Assembly: GCA_016806645.1 (NCBI GenBank)
Contig: JACSYO010000040.1
Location: forward strand, 988,501 to 1,052,500
From: Ophiodon elongatus
Lineage: Eukaryota; Chordata; Actinopteri; Perciformes; Hexagrammidae
Direction of reading: 5' to 3'
DNA: 64,000 nt
The translations under genes and the position numbers were made by a program. The notes beneath the pieces were generated by a model. It saw only the letters and a list, made by a program, of their open reading frames with translations. It was not told where the DNA came from and made no database searches. Positions within the stretch are counted from its first letter, which is position 1. Each line of letters starts with the position of its first letter. Below, in pieces: positions 11,695 through 23,397 of this stretch.

Positions 11695-12210
11695 CAAGTA
11701 AACACACCTGTGTGAGACGGACAGCGCTCCTATCTTCCTCAACGAGCTCTCCATCAGCGTCACTCTGACTTCAGATCTGGCTGGCTGGGATCTCGCGTGG
11801 CAACCTCATCCATCTTTATCGCCGCTCCAGGAAGAGCGCGCGGTGACGGGCGTCGGATGACAAGGCGCAATAGAGCTGCCGGCTTTATCTATCGGCGCGT
11901 CTTCTCAGCTTCACCCCCCGAGAGCTTTGAAGGGCAGCTTCCTCAGACTGATAGCAGAGAGACGAACGCCGGGATGAGGCCCGGAGGCCGCTCCCTTCCT
12001 CCTACACCGTTACTCCATTACTCTATTCCCAACTTCATCCATAGTATTCATGTACGGGGCCGCTGCTGCCTTCCATGTGTTTCGAGCTGCCAGGCTGAGG
12101 AAGAGCCTGTTCGGTGTGACTTTGCAGGCAGATGCACAAACAAGCATGGGATACATTTTTAAACAGAGGGAAATAACAGGGGAGGTTGCAAACATCTACT
12201 AATTACAACG
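11695..12210. promoter_or_regulatory. candidate conserved non-coding block
   Basis: A GC-balanced, repeat-free block in AT-rich surroundings. A forward frame of 121 codons runs through it (11797-12162) but has no recognisable domain and no clear splice sites. It could be an enhancer or an unannotated exon; both are unproven. Confidence 0.2.
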
Positions 12211-12539
12211 GAGGTTTAGCTTTAGACCCCAGAGCACCAGGCAGGAAAACACGTTGACTTATTTAACAGCATCGGCCGACGGAAGGGAGATTTTATGACA
12301 ACTCTTTGTTTTTAAATAACGAGGACGATTTATACGCCACGTCCCGCCATGCAGATTTCCTTTTCATTTCATCAACCTTTGTCTTTTTAATTTTGTGACA
12401 TTTTGTTAAACAGCTTAATTCTTCGCCCGCGTTCAAGCTACTAGAAGTCATCAAATGTGCAAATATTAATGCAACATAAAGGAAGACGCACTCAACCTCC
12501 ACCCCCACTCCCATAAAACAATCCACAAAGTAAAGTGAG

Positions 12540-12765
12540 ACAAATCAACTGGAGCTATTAAGATACGCAGCTTAATTATGAATGAGCTATGTGTGGGCGT
12601 AATAAGCATGGCTAATACAATGGTTCCGTGCACAATATGTGCCTCAGTGTATGAATTAGAGCCAGTTTAAAAAGAAACGGGGAAACACACCACATTACAC
12701 TTTAATTATGAAGCAATAATTACATTATATAGCTGCAGGTCACCGGTTGCTCTTTCATTGGTTTA
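12540..12765. promoter_or_regulatory. candidate conserved non-coding element
   Basis: Dense homeodomain- and POU-like sites in a repeat-free block: CTTAATTATGAATGAG, GGCGTAATAAGCATGGCTAATAC, TTTAATTATGAAGCAATAATTAC. Two copies of TTAATTATGAA lie about 140 bp apart. This is one of the most enhancer-like blocks in the window, but the call is from composition only. Confidence 0.3.
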
Positions 12766-13545
12766 AGCAGTGAAAACAGACGTGCAGTTGAAAAGTACAA
12801 GCAACTGTTGCCACTGAGGGAGTCGAGGAATCTGTATCCAGTCAAATTATTTTGTCAAGTAACAACCTTATGAATAATTATATGCTCAAGAACTAAAACT
12901 CCGAGACTGACATTTAAAAAGATGGAAATTCACCGTTAGTTAGAAATATTTAAATAAAGGATTCAATAAGTGATTTTGTTAGACTTGTAACTGAATCAGA
13001 AGCAGCTATGAGAACTCTAAAGAACATCCGAACTGAGAGCATTGGGGAGGAACAAATGTAAGCAGTTTGTTTTAAACAAAGACTGAATTAGCAAGTAAAA
13101 ACACATTTGCACTGTCAATTCACGCGCACCACCACCCTCTATTAATACGCAACAATGTGCTCAAGTACCTTCAACATAAGTTTGTGACACGTTGCAGACA
13201 GAGAACTGCACAAGATGTTGACGCCAGGAGGCGGAAATGCTTCATAACGTCTAATGTTAAAGACTTGTGATTAGAAAAAGTGATTATATGCAGAGAATGC
13301 AGTTAGAAGCCATTATTCTAGCTCTCCCCCACCACCATTAGCTCAATTAAAAATTGCATCCAACATGTGTTGGAATCAGGACGACCTTCAAAAGGCCCCA
13401 TTACCATGTTTGTTTACATCTTTCTTTTTATTTGGTTGTTTGTTTAAACTAATAGTCCAGCAGTTTGGGATTTCTTTTTTTTTTGTATAGTTTGCCATTA
13501 AACGATGTGAAAATACATAAATTTCATCTCTGTGTTGAACACAGA
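12766..13545. other. single-copy non-coding sequence
   Basis: AT-rich with a short poly(T) near 13475. No gene is seen. Confidence 0.4.
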
Positions 13546-14130
13546 GCGGCAACCTCCAGTTCTGAAGAGTGAAGCCAATGCTTAAGTGTCTTAAAAGTTC
13601 ATGTGTTATGAGGCGACTCCTCTGGTTGTATAGAAGTCAAAGCTTCATGTGTTAAAGCTGCATTCTCTCCTGACCACCAGGGGGCGACTCCTCTGGTTGT
13701 ATAGAAGTCAAAGCTTCATGTGTTAAAGCTGCATTCTCTCTCCTGACCACCAGGGGGCGACTCCTCTGGTTGTATAGAAGTCTATAGAAAATGACTCTAC
13801 TTCTCTCTTGATTTATTCCCTCAGTAAACATTGTAAACATGAGTTTATGTCTCAATCTCTAGTTTCAAGTCTTCTTCAATACAGCATGATGTTCATTTAG
13901 GAAATTATGGTCCATTTAGAGTCAAACAGACCATAAAGCAGGGGATGCTTTAGGGCGGGGCTAACTGTCACTCCTCCACAGTCCAAATATGGTCACTACC
14001 TTTCACTGGTTTCAAAATCCAAGATGGCGACGGCCAATACATCGGACTCATTGCTTCAAAACGGCAGTCCACAAACCAATGGGTGACGCCACGACGACTA
14101 CGTTAACCTATTATATGCAGTCTATGGTTT
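13546..14130 (-). mobile_element. motif-repeat locus B: most complete single copy of the dispersed repeat
   Basis: Starts with CGGCAACCTCC near 13547 and ends with TATATGCAGTCTATGGTTT near 14130, about 585 bp. In order it holds a 73-bp tandem part with CCACCAGGGGG at 13674 and 13747, a middle region (TCTTGATTTATTCCCTCAG, GTTCATTTAGGAAATTATGG), a GGGCGGGGCTA segment and a CCAAGATGGCGACGGCC end. Strand is set so that the loci at 3.3 and 41-43 kb count as +. The minus-strand 67-codon frame across it recurs in the other copies and is a by-product of repeat identity. No transposase, so a non-autonomous element is inferred. Confidence 0.8.
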
Positions 14131-14137
14131 AGTTAAT

Positions 14138-14205
14138 CCACATTAACCTCCTCCCTACAGAGTTTGACGTTCTTTACATTACGTCACCTGTAGTTATTTT
14201 TACGT
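14138..14205 (+). mobile_element. family Y fragment
   Basis: ACCTCCTCCCTACAGAGTTT, TCTTTACATTACGTCACCTG is the 3' portion of family Y. A near-identical piece lies at 60.86 kb. It directly abuts motif-repeat locus B. Confidence 0.6.
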
Positions 14206-14565
14206 AGAGCTTACTCAGAAAAATGTAAAAAAAAAAATAGGCTTTCTTAAGTGCTTGAACAATACAATATTTTTCTTATGAAAAAAGTCGTACCGAAAGG
14301 TAAATAACTAAAAGGTAATCGGCTGAGTTTTGTTCATGGTCGAGTTATGACAGAACGCAAACTTGAAAGAGAGATGGAAAATCTATTTTAACAAAATTGA
14401 ATAAAAGTAAATGTCCCATATGTCACAGAAACACAGCTAGAGCTCCTATTTCCACATTTACTCATGAACAGCTAATATCTGTGTCCTAATATTTGCACTA
14501 AAGTGGTTGGGATGCCTGAAGGGGACAAATACTGTGCAGCGTTGTTCCATTAACTTGTATTATTT
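14206..14565. other. single-copy non-coding sequence
   Basis: A poly(A) run near 14227 and AT-rich sequence. No feature is recognised. Confidence 0.4.
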
Positions 14566-14885
14566 TTAAAATGCTAGGGGCCTATTAGGAAATTCACCGG
14601 GTTAATTTTCTGAGCCATTTCACGCTGGCTATCTGTATGCTTGTCAGCAAGAATTAATGTGCAAATTAAGCTTTGAGAAGTGGCTGTAGGCCTCTTTCAC
14701 AGGTCTAATGCATTATGGTCTTGGGTGCATTGTAACAGAGGCTCTCTGTCCATAAGGAGAACAATCACACTGCAGCTGGAGCCCATCACACCTTCAGTCT
14801 GAACCGCTTTGTTATCACAGCCAGCCTGAGGAGGACTTACAGATGATTACAGCCGTGTCAAAATAAATGCCTTTTTCACAACGTA
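14566..14885. promoter_or_regulatory. candidate conserved non-coding element
   Basis: Repeat-free, moderately GC-balanced block with GGGTTAATTTTCTGAGCC, AGAATTAATGTGCAAATTAAG, a GCATTATGG step, AACAATCACA (Sox-like) and GCAGCTG (E-box). The mixture is enhancer-like. No alignment was possible. Confidence 0.25.
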
Positions 14886-15159
14886 CTTTGTTTACTTGTT
14901 GTTATTCCTTTTGGTGTTCAACAACAGGACATTTTGATGACGTCGCCGTTTGAAAACTACAAATGGTTATCAAATGGAAATTTAGAAAATGAAAGACAAG
15001 ATATGAGGAACTTAGCATTTTAATTTGAAAAGAACCCATTTCACGCCCCTTTATTTACAACGCTTCAGTCTCCAGATCTGATCAATCTGTGTTCCTAATT
15101 TCTGGGTTGAGTATTTGATCTGACGCAACCGTCTGTAAGACTTTCTGATGTGCAAGAAC

Positions 15160-15725
15160 TGTGTACTAATTAGAGTACTTCAATTCTTACCAGTGACAAT
15201 TAGTACATTTACTTAAGTACTACACTTTAGTACATGTTTGAGGGGCTTGTAATTCCATTTTCAGCTATACTCCACTACATTTCATGGGAAATATTGCCCT
15301 TTAAACTGCACGATATTTGATATTAAGATTTAAAAAACCCATGAAAAGCTGATAAAATACAACGCATTGTTAAAGATTAAACCAGTTGTTCCCAACATGT
15401 TGTGACCTCTGTAAAAAAAACAGTGTCTATTTGAGGCCTCATGTCATATTGTATTTGTTAGCGGTTCCACGAAAGAGACATTTCCTCCCTAAAATTAAGT
15501 TTAATGTACCAAAAATTTGCAAATATTTGCATCACAACTTTTTTTTCCTTCTTCTTTCCTCTACCATTAATTGTCTCATGGACCTTTATTAGGGGCCCGA
15601 CCCCTAGATTGGGAACCACTGGACTAAACTATCTAACTCTATGTGAAGCAGAGTACCTCTAGCAGCTACAACAGTAAAATGCTTCAAATCAAATAATATA
15701 ATCAGTCACATGGGGCTTGATCTGC
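15160..15725 (+). mobile_element. fish TACTTAAGTACTACACTT-type dispersed repeat
   Basis: ACATTTACTTAAGTACTACAC, TATACTCCACTACATTTCA, GGGGCCCGACCCCTAG and TTGGGAACCACTGG are the landmarks of a very common fish repeat. The 3' part continues through AGCAGCTACAACAGTAAAATG. A second, interrupted copy occurs at 29.03-29.33 kb. It has no coding capacity. Confidence 0.65.
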
Positions 15726-15735
15726 AAAACAAGTA

Positions 15736-15758
15736 TTATAAATATATATATATATATT
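15736..15758. repeat. short (TA)n run
   Basis: About 20 bases of alternating TA. Confidence 0.8.
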
Positions 15759-16485
15759 GATATTTTGGGAAAGTGAAGTAAAGTAAGAACATATTTCTAA
15801 GAACAAGAGATAAAACGTAGCCTGCAACCAGAAAATAAAATACCTCTGGAGGAAATCCAAATAACACTTGGCAGTTTGCAAGATATTCAATGTTCCGGAT
15901 TGGATTTGTCATCATTTGTCTTCCGTGCATTACTGAGACATCCATCCCTGACAAAACTATGAACAACGAGGAAAACAAAACTTGTGGGCCATGATAAACT
16001 GTCAGCCGTGGTCATCTGGAGATAGCGTGCTGTCTGAGAATGAATCTGCCCCGCTCCAGATCGAAACGAGCGGCTAGGAAAAACATTTGGGAAGCAATTA
16101 GTCACATAACGTCAAAAGGAATCGCATCGAGGCGGCATTATGTGTGAGAAACGCCAGGGTGCTGGAAACACGCTGGGTGTTACAAACAGGCTGCTGGTGA
16201 ACATATGAAATTCAAAAATCCAGACGGCATCGGAAGGTGGCATCGCCAAGTCAATGACAGCTCGGGTTGGAACGCTGACCTCTTTGCCAGCTAAGTTTTC
16301 TAATTTTCTCTACTTCCAGGTATGGCTGAGGAGAGAGTCGTCTCCTGACTACTTTTCTTTGCCCTTTATGAAATAAAGGGGGGAGACGAGGGGACGAGGG
16401 GACAATTCCATCAGTAATTCCATTTTCCTCTTCACAAACTGCATATTGCTCATTAAATATTAACTGACAGGCCTGAGCTGCCATG
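15759..16485. other. single-copy non-coding sequence
   Basis: A purine-rich GGGGAGACGAGGGGACGAGGGG run at 16380-16401 is the only notable texture. No gene is recognised. Confidence 0.4.
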
Positions 16486-16790
16486 CATTTTGATTATTGT
16501 TGTCTTATATAATTATTTATGTCTGGCGGCTTAAGATTGTCAATAAGACCTTTCAATTGAAGCAAATTGAAAAGCAAGAAAACAACCAATTAAATGTTTT
16601 CTGAATCACAATTGCTCTATAATTTACCTGAAATTAGAGATTTCTGACTTTAAGTGATATCTGGGCCAGAATGATGATAAAACCTCCACGAGACAACAGG
16701 GATGACTGGTCGCTGTAGGTCGCTTGAAGTCCCAGAGGTGACACTAATAGGCAGTCTGATTAGTCAAGCTTATAATTGAATAAATAAATA
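16486..16790. promoter_or_regulatory. candidate conserved non-coding element
   Basis: Repeat-free with AATTATTTATG, GTCAATAAGACC (Hox/Cdx-like), TTTCAATTGAAGCAAATTGAAA and GTCTGATTAGTCAAGC. The composition suggests an enhancer; conservation is untested. Confidence 0.22.
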
Positions 16791-17014
16791 GTAATAAGTA
16801 ATAAAGGTGAATTTAATATGTGATGTGGTGCGTAGAATTATCAAGTTTTACGTCTTCTTCTTTTATCTCTATTTTCAGTTCTCTTACAATATTTCTCTTT
16901 TTCCCTGTTCATTATAATAATGAGAAATGATTTTCTGAAGTGTGTTAAGATTGTTTTTGTTTGTTTCAATGTCAACTTTATCATTCATTTTGAGTCCTTT
17001 TTGTATTTAAGTCC

Positions 17015-17110
17015 AATTTCTCTCCCTTTTAGCTCCGTTTTTGGTCTCCACCATCTCCACAAACCAACACAGGGCTTTCGTCTGGGAGAGTGCTGTTCTT
17101 TTCCCGTGCG
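17015..17110 (+). mobile_element. family X fragment (CTCCGTTTTTGGTCTCCACC)
   Basis: TTTAGCTCCGTTTTTGGTCTCCACC matches the head of the longer family X copy at 29.93 kb. Only about 95 bp is retained and its continuation is unlike that copy. Confidence 0.6.
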
Positions 17111-17239
17111 AAACTTAAAGTACACATTGACAATTTTGAGTCGCTTGTGTCGTTACTCACAAGAGTCTCTAGTCATTCAAGTTAACATCAACCACGTGCA
17201 TATTAATGAAGATCATTTAAAAAAAGAAATAGGCAACAA

Positions 17240-17500
17240 AAGAACTTGGATACGCGTTAAGTAAGTTACGTAATAAAACTAAAGTAAAATAACGTTGACC
17301 TGGTTCCCCAGGACATGAACAATGGCCTCCTGGGTTAAAGTCCTGGGTTTGTTTGACCCGTCTAACCTCCTCTCCCGCCACAAATGAAAGTGCATCTCAA
17401 ACAGAAGTTTGAGATGCGCAGTGCATCTCAAATAGAATCTGAAGTCTGCCTCGAAGGGGCTTTTGATCTCTGTGAGTCCAGACCTGATCATTTTTGGGAC
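17240..17500 (+). mobile_element. family Y copy with internal hairpin
   Basis: AAGTAAGTTACGTAATAAAACT, GCCTCCTGGGTTAAAGTCC and TGGGTTTGTTTGACCCGTC are family Y landmarks. After it, GCATCTCAAAC (17392-17402) and GTTTGAGATGC (17407-17417) form a perfect 11-bp stem with a four-base loop. A further direct copy of GTGCATCTCAAA lies at 17421. Confidence 0.65.
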
Positions 17501-17825
17501 AGTCTTGACCTTCGGGTTCTATAACAGACCCACATGAGCCCATGCATTACAATATAACTAAACATTAGCCAATGATGAATCAGAAACCTTCCATTCATTT
17601 GGAAACTTCTCATTATCATATAAGCAACTGTGAAAATGGGACATTTTAACATGAATTTGAATAATTTAACTGACTGTGTTATTTATTTATGTATTCAATT
17701 ATACTTTTGACTGATCATTGAAGACATTTGTCGCTAGGACGTAGGACCGTAGCAGTCAAGGTTTGTGGAGTTTGAGACTGCAGAAGAGTCACTGACTGCA
17801 TTGTCGGCATCGCTGCCTATTCACT
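17501..17825. other. single-copy non-coding sequence
   Basis: No recognised feature. Confidence 0.4.
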
Positions 17826-18335
17826 CTGCTGTCCCCAGACACCAACGTTTGCTCTGATCATAATGTATCACGAGACACGCTCACTGCTGAGATTTGATTA
17901 TCAATAAGCCTGCTGAATTGAGAATGTACTTGCCATAGCTTTTTTGACAAGCTCTGACTAGCAGCCGTCCACCATGCTAGTGAATTATGAAAACCATTGA
18001 TGGATGAAATATGAACATCAATCTTTCTCAGCTCCTGTCTGCTGAATAAATTACTTTTAAAGTTCAGTGCCATGTTTGCAGACATGTGCTTCAGAGAATG
18101 CCTCCCTGCTTTCCTTCTTGCACAAGTTGTCTTCTGAGTGGAGGGAAATAATGTCTGAGCGAGTCAAAGTGAGTTGTAATGAGAGCATGAGGATATATTC
18201 CCTCATCAATCTGAGTTCATCTGGATTGATGAGCGGTTTGTCCTACTGAGTACACGAGGCATGCAGGCAAGTTTGAAAGTCATGTTGATTGTCGAATGAT
18301 TTGTCTTATTGTAAATCGTGAGAAACCTGCGGGGT
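17826..18335. promoter_or_regulatory. candidate conserved non-coding block
   Basis: Repeat-free block with TTTGATTATCAATAAGCC, AATTATGAAAACCATTGATGG, GAACATCAATC and GATTGTCGAATGATTTG, spaced over 500 bp. Enhancer-like by composition only. Confidence 0.22.
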
Positions 18336-19140
18336 ATTTCTGCTGCTTGGCGGGGACGTTTCTCAAGTTTTACAATTAATGAATGGGGCTGTATTTCTTC
18401 TCTCTTGCCCAGAGTACCTATAAATAATACACTTCTACACAATAGAGTGGGGAAAGAGCAAGGTGTTGTATGACATTGGCCGGATCAATTCTAAAGACAT
18501 TGGGCTTTTTTCACGATAGAAAGCTCCGAACTCTGAATCCATCGTTTCCAATGTGGGTCTCATCCCTTATTAAAAGAAGCAGTATGTGGGCAAAATATCT
18601 GGGACTGTAAAACTATGAGCGCCTCAGCCACAGTCTTCCTGAATTCTGTGTGAATAGTCGGTCTAGACTCATACATCTTTTATGGAATAAGCACATTTTA
18701 AAATGCAAATACATGTTCTGTCCACAGAAAGTGAGAGAAAGCACAGTGAGACATGGCAGTGAAACAGCAAGGTGGAAAGTGGAGACCTTGGGTTGTACGG
18801 CATGTATATGATTGTTACGCTTACATTCAATCCTGATGGTGAAAGATCAAAAGAATAGATAATAATACAGAATTATGAAATGGTGCAAAAATAGAGGAAA
18901 GAAACCCCTATATTCTGATAAAAATGTGGAATTTCTAAACCTTTTGTTTAATTTATAATTTTCTAATGAAGACGCAAATTACTACACGCATCAATAAATT
19001 AACAGGTAAACAAATGCTCATCATATCGCCAAAAAAAATAATGTTTCTTGGTTTTTGGTTCCAGAGAAATGTATTTTTGTAGATGAGATTATTTGCAGAT
19101 ACAGACAGCTTTTTGCTCCGTTATCAATCCTGCTTCTTAA
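18336..19140. other. single-copy non-coding sequence
   Basis: AT-rich; no gene or repeat is recognised. Confidence 0.4.
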
Positions 19141-19154
19141 CCAGCAGACACATC

Positions 19155-19190
19155 AGGGGTTTCTGAGCTACATCAGCTCTCACGCTGAGA
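19155..19190 (-). mobile_element. tRNA-like SINE fragment, copy 3
   Basis: Read on the minus strand this is GCGTGAGAGCTGATGTAGCTCAGAAA, the same A-box-bearing head as at 8.53 and 9.12 kb. Only the head is preserved. Confidence 0.45.
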
Positions 19191-19199
19191 ACACATTCA

Positions 19200-19955
19200 T
19201 ACCTGAAATATTATAATTCTGGGGTCTTTGTACGATGATATGATTTCTGGATTTTTTGGCCAGGAGTGTGGTTTAATGCAAATAAGAAATGTCGAAATAA
19301 CCACCAGTGATTTGGAATTGTATTGAGACCAAGACAAGACAACCAATACATGGGCTAGAATTCCTTTGACATTATTTTCCATATTGGGTCCTTTTTGTGA
19401 TGCCAGATTGTTGAAGAAATAACCTAAATAACAGTTTGATATTAACAGTAATACCAAATAATTTCTACAAAGAACTTAGATCTTTACGTCACAAACCTCT
19501 GGCGCTCACCGGTTTTGTCCAATATCAAGGGTCCCTTTAGAAAACCTCTCATTTTACTGCAGCAGGGTCAGACTGTTCGGCTTAGTTCTGATTCTGGTTC
19601 TGCCCCCCTTCCCTTCCTGGTTGCTGCTGGAGAAGCGCTGGAGTCTGAGCTGAAGGAGTTTCTGAAGAACCTGCATGCCATAAATTGTTTCCTTGATGTT
19701 GCAGTCAATCGAACCCGATGACATGAACATAGAAATAGCCAATCGTCTCGCTGATGGTCTTGTTTGCTTATATGTCATATGGAGGCATCAGCATTGAGTC
19801 TGTTTCATAACCAGTTAAATGTTCCTCATCAACAGTTGATATATTTGCAGTATATGTCTCATATCACTATAACATCATATAGCAAGATAAAGGTATATCA
19901 CTGCTGTACTGCAGTCTATTAATATACTGTAACCTCATTATAATCTGAAGGCCAT
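19200..19955. other. single-copy non-coding sequence
   Basis: Two opposed short open frames at 19515-19778 have no recognised domain. No repeat is identified. Confidence 0.4.
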
Positions 19956-20185
19956 TATAATACCCTGTCAGCCGGCAGTATGGCTAATCATCTGCAGATT
20001 TACATTTTCATTACTGTGTAAGATGTCAAGAGCCTCTTCTGCCAATCTCCACTTATAAACAAATGACACTGGGCCGTATTAATCCAGCACACATGGAAGC
20101 ATCAGTCAGCCTTCATTATAAATATACTGGGGAACCACAGAGTAGGGAGTCATCACCGACCTCAGGGCTGAAGCTGTGTTTCACT
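19956..20185. promoter_or_regulatory. candidate conserved non-coding element
   Basis: Contains GTATGGCTAATCATCTGCAGATTT, TTTTCATTACTG, CCACTTATAAAC and GGGCCGTATTAATCC in a repeat-free block. Enhancer-like by composition only. Confidence 0.22.
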
Positions 20186-20479
20186 GTTGAGTGAACTGAA
20201 GGCCATACACACAAACTTTGGCCAAAGGAACAACAAATGGTCCCTGTTTTTAAACATGGTGCATTATGGTTCACAATATAGGTTTCTCTCAGGCCACATA
20301 TCCATTAAACTCCTTCACATATTACATTAATTTAATTTTTCCATTTGTACATTGTTCAAATTAAAACCACATTTAAAAAGGTGGCCGCTTTTCCCCGCGG
20401 TCTTCCTGCCGTTGAACCTTAAAGAGCTGCTAATACAGAAAGAGATTCATTACTCTGGACCACAGTGGAGGTGTTGTTA

Positions 20480-21015
20480 ATAGAGAATTACATGGACTGT
20501 TCACGATGGAAATATGTCATCCTCTGGGAAGCATGAATGTGCTTGGTAAACTTCCTCACAGTTTGTCTGTTTTATTTTGATATTTTTGGTGTACAAGTGG
20601 ATGTTTGTTACAGATGGTGGCCATGGAGGAAAGCTCAGAGGGACAACACAAATATAATAAATCATCCTCTGGGAACCCCGAATAGTCACCATGGCAGAGC
20701 AAGGCTTTATGCTAAATGCTAACATGCTCAAAAGGACAAATTATTTTAAATTGTATTTATTTTTTGTTTAAAAAGGGACGATGTACATTAATCAGCATTC
20801 AAACAAATGTGAGTTAACTGAAAGGCTAGTTTTTTTCGGCAGTCCCTTTGCCGGATGTTTTTAGGCATCCTAGAATAATAAAAAATATTCTAATATGTGC
20901 AATAGTCAAAAACCTTGTGGTAAAACGCATATACAACACTGTTAAACATGGAGTGTTCACAATGGAAAGATTTCATCCTCTGGGAAGCATGAGGATGTGC
21001 TAAGTAAACTTTGTT
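20480..21015 (+). mobile_element. family W repeat, three partial copies
   Basis: CATCCTCTGGGAAGCATGA occurs at about 20518 and 20977, each preceded by TTCAC(G/A)ATGGAAA and followed by (A)TGTGCT. A third form, CATCCTCTGGGAACCCCGAA, lies at about 20663. This is a known fish repeat texture with an internal sub-repeat. The family also appears at 39.1-39.4 kb. Confidence 0.6.
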
Positions 21016-21227
21016 TTCTCTCGAAGACGGGAACTCTATAACTGATTGTGTCTCATTCCATTGATGTGAGGCTCTGACGACTAAATGCTTTTTTTCTGAG
21101 TGGGATTGTCCATTTCCAACGAGCTGCATCTCTCTTTCTGCAGTAGATTTGAAGTTGATGAAACCAGACAAAGGAGGTAGGAGCAAAACCATCCATAATA
21201 TTACAAAGTATTGGACAAATAATGTGT

Positions 21228-21440
21228 CTTACAAACACAGGACTTTCACCCAGGACTCCGGTGTTTGTGTCCCAAAGCGTCGTTGAGTTATTTTAGTTTG
21301 TGATGTGTTTTCTGTAATGTTATGTTGTTTACGTTTTACTTAGTTTACGTTCTTATTTCAGCCCAAACATGATGGTTTTTATGAACCTAAATAAGTGTTT
21401 TTGATGACTGAACTCAAACAAGTGTTTTTAACCACGCTGG
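21228..21440 (-). mobile_element. family Y copy, inverted
   Basis: CACAGGACTTTCACCCAGGA is the reverse complement of the family Y signature TCCTGGGTGAAAGTCCTGTG. It is followed by AT-rich sequence with TTTACTTAGTTTACG and AACCTAAATAAGTG, consistent with the inverted left half. Confidence 0.6.
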
Positions 21441-21795
21441 ACTACCAAGTCGTCAGTATGTGACGATCTGAAATCTTCTCTCGATCGGCTGACTTACTGA
21501 GAGAGCTGTCTCCAAAATAAATAACAGCATAAATGAGATTACAGTTACTTTTGAAACCATATGCCGTGTGGTTCCTCAGAAATTAAAGGTCAACTCAAAC
21601 ATTTTGGCTACAATTTGAAGCAAATTAGGACCTTTCTGTGGGCTACTTCAAAGACAAATAATCCAACGTATTTATAAGCATTCATATCATAATTTGATTC
21701 TATTACCGCTCACACACTTTTGGCTGCATTTGGAGACCCTTTCACTCACCCTGATATTTAGGTAGAATTATCTTAAATAACAAAAAAACAACCCA
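21441..21795. other. single-copy non-coding sequence
   Basis: Nothing recognised. Confidence 0.4.
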
Positions 21796-22130
21796 AAAAA
21801 ATCCCACATAGTGTCCGACCATTGTCTCCTGACTCTGAAAGCATGGCTTCTGGCTCCATAATACCGCCTCTCCCCGAGCGCGGAAACAGTAAAATAGGGG
21901 CCCGGGCTCTCGGATCAATAATTCCTTCAGCCGCAGATCCCACACTGATAAGGCACTTTGATGTGGACCGAAGTGCAGGAGCGAGAGGCCATCCTGGGGG
22001 GGGAGAAAATGAGGGAAAGAGGCTTCATTATTTCAGACAGCTGTCAGTGGGTCATATTCAATTAGCTCTAATACGTTTGTCAGTTTGGAAAACAAAGCAG
22101 ACGGTACGGAAGAAGGGCTGGATTAATAAA
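21796..22130. promoter_or_regulatory. candidate conserved non-coding element
   Basis: GC-balanced, repeat-free block with CTCCATAATACCGCC, GGATCAATAATTCCTTC, CTGATAAGGCAC (GATA-like) and CATATTCAATTAGCTCTAATACG. A 103-codon forward frame crosses it but has no domain or splice context. Confidence 0.25.
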
Positions 22131-22435
22131 TAAATAAAAAACCTCTTGTAATGTGGGGATCCTCTCTCAGCGATACCGAATCAGAGCAGGATGCACAGCG
22201 GGCGGCCTGAGACACATCAGAGCAGGAGCACGTTGTGAAACCAAAAAAAACAAACAGAGATGCAATCAACTGAAGGGCTGCAAAACCCCGAATATGTGAC
22301 GCCAACAGACCATTTTATCTGCACTGAAACATGTTTTTGTGGCTCTGTTTTTGAGACGAGGATCTGCAACAAAACTCTTGTTTTGTGCAAATGTTATCTT
22401 CCGATGTCTGTGGAAGAGAACGAGCCCCTTTATGA
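22131..22435. other. single-copy non-coding sequence
   Basis: Opposing short open frames with no recognised domain. Confidence 0.4.
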
Positions 22436-22735
22436 GTCTCCATTTAATTTCACTGGATTGAATCATTTGATAATAAATTGTTAAACTGCTCTGTGCAAAG
22501 TGAAAGCGGATGTAATGTTTGCTAATTAACTCTGTGATGAATGGCTATTCCAAAAAGCTAATTTAGTTTGATCTTTTTTTAATTTTTGTTTAAATGGGGC
22601 TCATGTTATTTCAACGGGGTCGGGAATTCAAGGGAAAGCGACTAAAACCTGGAGCAGCGGAGCTATTGAAATTACATCAGCTTAATTTGCTTCTTCTTTA
22701 TTTGAATTAGGTCGTCTGACATTGTGATTTACGCA
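22436..22735. promoter_or_regulatory. candidate conserved non-coding element
   Basis: TTTAATTTCACTGGATTG, TTTGATAATAAATTG, TTTGCTAATTAACTC, AAAGCTAATTTAG and CAGCTTAATTTGC form a dense homeodomain-site cluster in a repeat-free block. Confidence 0.25.
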
Positions 22736-23396
22736 ACAGACAGCCGCTTCGGTCTCAGCATGTGTAAACAAACACCATTTTTCTTCTTCCCTTCTAAACT
22801 GCTCCTTTGAGGTTTTCTGCTAAATTAAATATGTGGCTGCTGTCTGGAAGAACCTGCAAGACTTTAAATGGAGAAAAAAAAGCTCAGCAAGAAGGGTGAT
22901 GAGGACCAGGGGTGGTGAATATGCGTGAAAAGTAAGTCATAATCAAAATAATAAAGGATTTCTTGGATAGAAAAACCTACACATTCATCACCTACATGCA
23001 GCAGATCTACTGTAAGTTATTAGTGTATGTTTATGTCAAAACAGGCTATTACAGGCAGTCTGTGTTGGACCTTGTGGAGCAATTAGCTCCACAGAATTTA
23101 GTTACTTACTCTTCGGTGTGCTCGTGGATTAGAAAGCCGGCGTCAGTGCACTTCATCTTCTCCGCTGCTGTTGTGGAAGTCAATGACGAGCTGGAGATAA
23201 AAAACGGTCTGAGAAGTGCACTTATGGAGCAAACTTAATGGATACAAGAATAGCGATTTAGTTTGAAAAATCATAAGAGTCTGTGCTTCAGCAGCCGTGG
23301 TTTCAAATATGCAGCCTTGTTATGAGTAAAATTACATACATTTAGAAATGAATAAGTGGTAAAAAAAAGTGCCCCATTAAAGCATGGAAGCATAAA
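22736..23396. other. single-copy non-coding sequence
   Basis: A 91-codon forward frame at 22963-23238 has no recognised domain. No repeat is seen. Confidence 0.4.
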
Positions 23397-23397
23397 T

